A stretch of 64,000 bases of DNA from the NCBI RefSeq assembly GCF_016865365.1, contig NZ_AP024469.1, forward strand, positions 1,417,001 through 1,481,000. The letters are read 5' to 3'. The position numbers and the translations under genes were made by a program. This document shows, one piece after another, positions 63,279 through 64,000 of this stretch; position 1 is the stretch's first letter; every line of letters begins with the position of its first letter. The notes under the pieces are model-generated. The model was not told the DNA's origin. It searched no databases and saw nothing but the letters and a program-made list of their open reading frames with translations. This stretch comes from Geobacter sp. SVR. Its GTDB lineage: Bacteria; Desulfobacterota; Desulfuromonadia; Geobacterales; Pseudopelobacteraceae.

Positions 63279-63311
63279 CGCGGCGACAGGCCCTTTGTGT
63301 CTGTCGCCGCG
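63279..63311 (+). promoter_or_regulatory. Strong intercistronic hairpin between tuf and rpmG
   Basis: CGCGGCGACAG (63279-63289) and CTGTCGCCGCG (63301-63311) form a perfect eleven-pair stem. No T-run follows, so it is not a standard terminator; it may protect the abundant tuf message, be an RNase site, or partly reduce read-through into rpmG-secE-nusG. Confidence 0.6.
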
Positions 63312-63334
63312 ATTACTGTATAAAGGAAAATGCA

Positions 63335-63484
63335 ATGAGAGATATCATTACCCTCGGATGCACCGAGTGCAAGCAGCGGAATTACACCACTACCAAAAAC
63401 AAGAAAACTACTCCCGGAAAACTTGAATTCAGCAAGTATTGCCGATTCTGCCGCAAGCATACTCCTCATAAGGAAACCAAATAG
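63335..63484 (+). CDS. rpmG: 50S ribosomal protein L33
   Basis: A 49-residue ribosomal protein beginning [20 protein letters not shown]. Two cysteine pairs (C9/C12 and C36/C39, the latter in CRFC) make a zinc ribbon, the zinc-binding form of L33. The [12 protein letters not shown] stretch and the basic end are family-typical. AAAGGAAAATGCA before the ATG contains the ribosome site. It lies between tuf and tRNA-Trp-secE, the normal position in this region of many bacterial genomes. Confidence 0.95.
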   Translation: MRDIITLGCTECKQRNYTTTKNKKTTPGKLEFSKYCRFCRKHTPHKETK

Positions 63485-63510
63485 TCCCTGCCGTTCGATT
63501 TCAGGCTTGC

Positions 63511-63587
63511 AGGTCAGTAGCTCTAACGGCTAGAGCGCCGGTCTCCAAAACCGGATGTTGTGGGTTCGAATCCCTCCTGGCCTGCCA
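63511..63587 (+). tRNA. tRNA-Trp (CCA)
   Basis: Acceptor AGGTCAG with CTGGCCT, anticodon loop CTCCAAA (anticodon CCA), T-arm GGGTTCGAATCCC, discriminator G and encoded CCA. Length 77. It lies between rpmG and secE, a conserved location. Confidence 0.96.
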
Positions 63588-63662
63588 TTTAATTCCAACA
63601 GGATTTGCCTGAGCACAGCGACAGAACCGCTGATTATCCATGTAGTAATCCGGGAGAGACTC

Positions 63663-63845
63663 GTGCAAAACGTAAAATCCTTTTTCGAATCGGTAAAAGT
63701 CGAACTTGGCAAGGTAACGTGGCCTACGCGCAAAGAGACTGTTGCAACCACTTCGGTGGTTGTACTGATCGTTCTGTTGATTTCTCTCTATCTTGGTGCC
63801 TGTGATATCGTTCTCGCCAAGTTGATGCGGCTGATACTGGGGTAA
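63663..63845 (+). CDS. secE: Preprotein translocase subunit SecE
   Basis: The small tail-anchored subunit of SecYEG. A 60-residue protein from a GTG at 63663, with GGGAGAG upstream: VQNVKSFFESVKVELGKVTW is the conserved amphipathic helix, followed by PTRKET and one membrane helix (about 30-55, SVVVLIVLLISLYLGACDIV). It is the short, single-helix form usual outside Enterobacteria. nusG starts ten bases after its stop. An upstream continuation of the frame through tRNA-Trp is not coding. Confidence 0.93.
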   Translation: MQNVKSFFESVKVELGKVTWPTRKETVATTSVVVLIVLLISLYLGACDIVLAKLMRLILG

Positions 63846-63855
63846 AGGAATATAT

Positions 63856-64000
63856 ATGTCCAAAAAGTGGTATGGAATTCACACGTATTCCGGCTTCGAA
63901 AACAAGGTCAGGCTCAACCTGCTTGAACGCATAAAAAACGAAGGAATGGATGAATTTTTTGATGAAATTCTGATTCCTTCCGAAACGGTGGTCGAGTTAA
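63856..64000 (+). CDS. nusG: Transcription antitermination factor NusG (partial)
   Basis: The first 48 codons of nusG, cut by the window edge. MSKKWYGIHTYSGFENKVRL followed by NLLERIKNEGMDEFF and EILIPSE is the NGN domain that binds the clamp of RNA polymerase. AAAGGAATATAT precedes the ATG. Position directly after secE is universal in this operon; rplK and rplA normally follow beyond the window. Confidence 0.95.
   Translation, partial: MSKKWYGIHTYSGFENKVRLNLLERIKNEGMDEFFDEILIPSETVVEL

Overview
The window looks like a chromosomal segment of a Geobacter-type bacterium (Desulfuromonadia/Geobacterales). The signs are a twelve-heme c-type cytochrome built from triheme repeats, a secreted monoheme cytochrome, many two-component and HDOD/PilZ signalling genes, an MCP receptor, and a gene order familiar from that group (accD next to trpA; yebC-ruvC-ruvA; tRNA-tuf-rpmG-secE-nusG). 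This is inference from content, not a database match. Base composition is fairly GC-rich throughout. I see no insertion sequence, prophage, CRISPR array or origin.

Layout. 1-7.7 kb (minus): start of a probable folC, accD, trpA, an MCP receptor, a lytic-transglycosylase-like lipoprotein and cydAB (bd oxidase). 7.8-13.6 kb (minus): an Rrf2 regulator upstream of cydAB, a phosphofructokinase whose only sensible start codon is ATC, tatC, rnr and a PilZ protein. 13.7-18.5 kb (minus): a glycan operon with an oxidoreductase, three glycosyltransferases and the stub of a fourth. 19-25.3 kb: guaC, a monoheme cytochrome, and a second glycan locus (GtrA-like, two GT-C membrane transferases, a DPM-like GT2). 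25.6-31.1 kb (minus): a four-gene phosphorelay (periplasmic binding protein, sensor kinase, dual receiver, hybrid kinase) with no recognisable output domain. 31.4-37.5 kb: cupin, tRNA-Cys, small lipoprotein, yebC, msrA, ruvCA, and a tightly overlapping dedA-trmJ-like-SemiSWEET-lemA operon. 37.8-50 kb: TPR and TonB-like proteins, malic enzyme, HIT, ROK kinase, an HDOD pair, the dodecaheme cytochrome, nadC, birA and coaX.

50-56.1 kb (plus) holds a run of less ordinary genes: an EF-G-like GTPase, a SPOR protein, an unrecognised two-part protein, an MglA-like protein whose GTPase motifs are damaged, and a cytidylate-kinase-like protein fused to a BON domain. This run is my best candidate for an undescribed functional unit. 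56.1-61.4 kb: PHP phosphoesterase, endonuclease III, a beta-hydroxyacid dehydrogenase with an altered substrate motif, a thiolase homologue lacking the catalytic cysteine, and rpoH under a clear CIRCE operator. 61.5-64 kb is the classical tRNA-Thr/Tyr/Gly/Thr-tuf-rpmG-tRNA-Trp-secE-nusG region, cut off inside nusG.

Regulatory signals readable by eye include sigma-70-type promoters for the MCP, Rrf2, small HDOD-partner, dodecaheme, nadC, rpoH and tRNA-tuf genes, about a dozen intrinsic terminators or hairpins, and an inverted repeat across the Rrf2 promoter. Identifications rest on motif recognition. Start codons were chosen by ribosome binding site, family alignment from memory and operon overlap.
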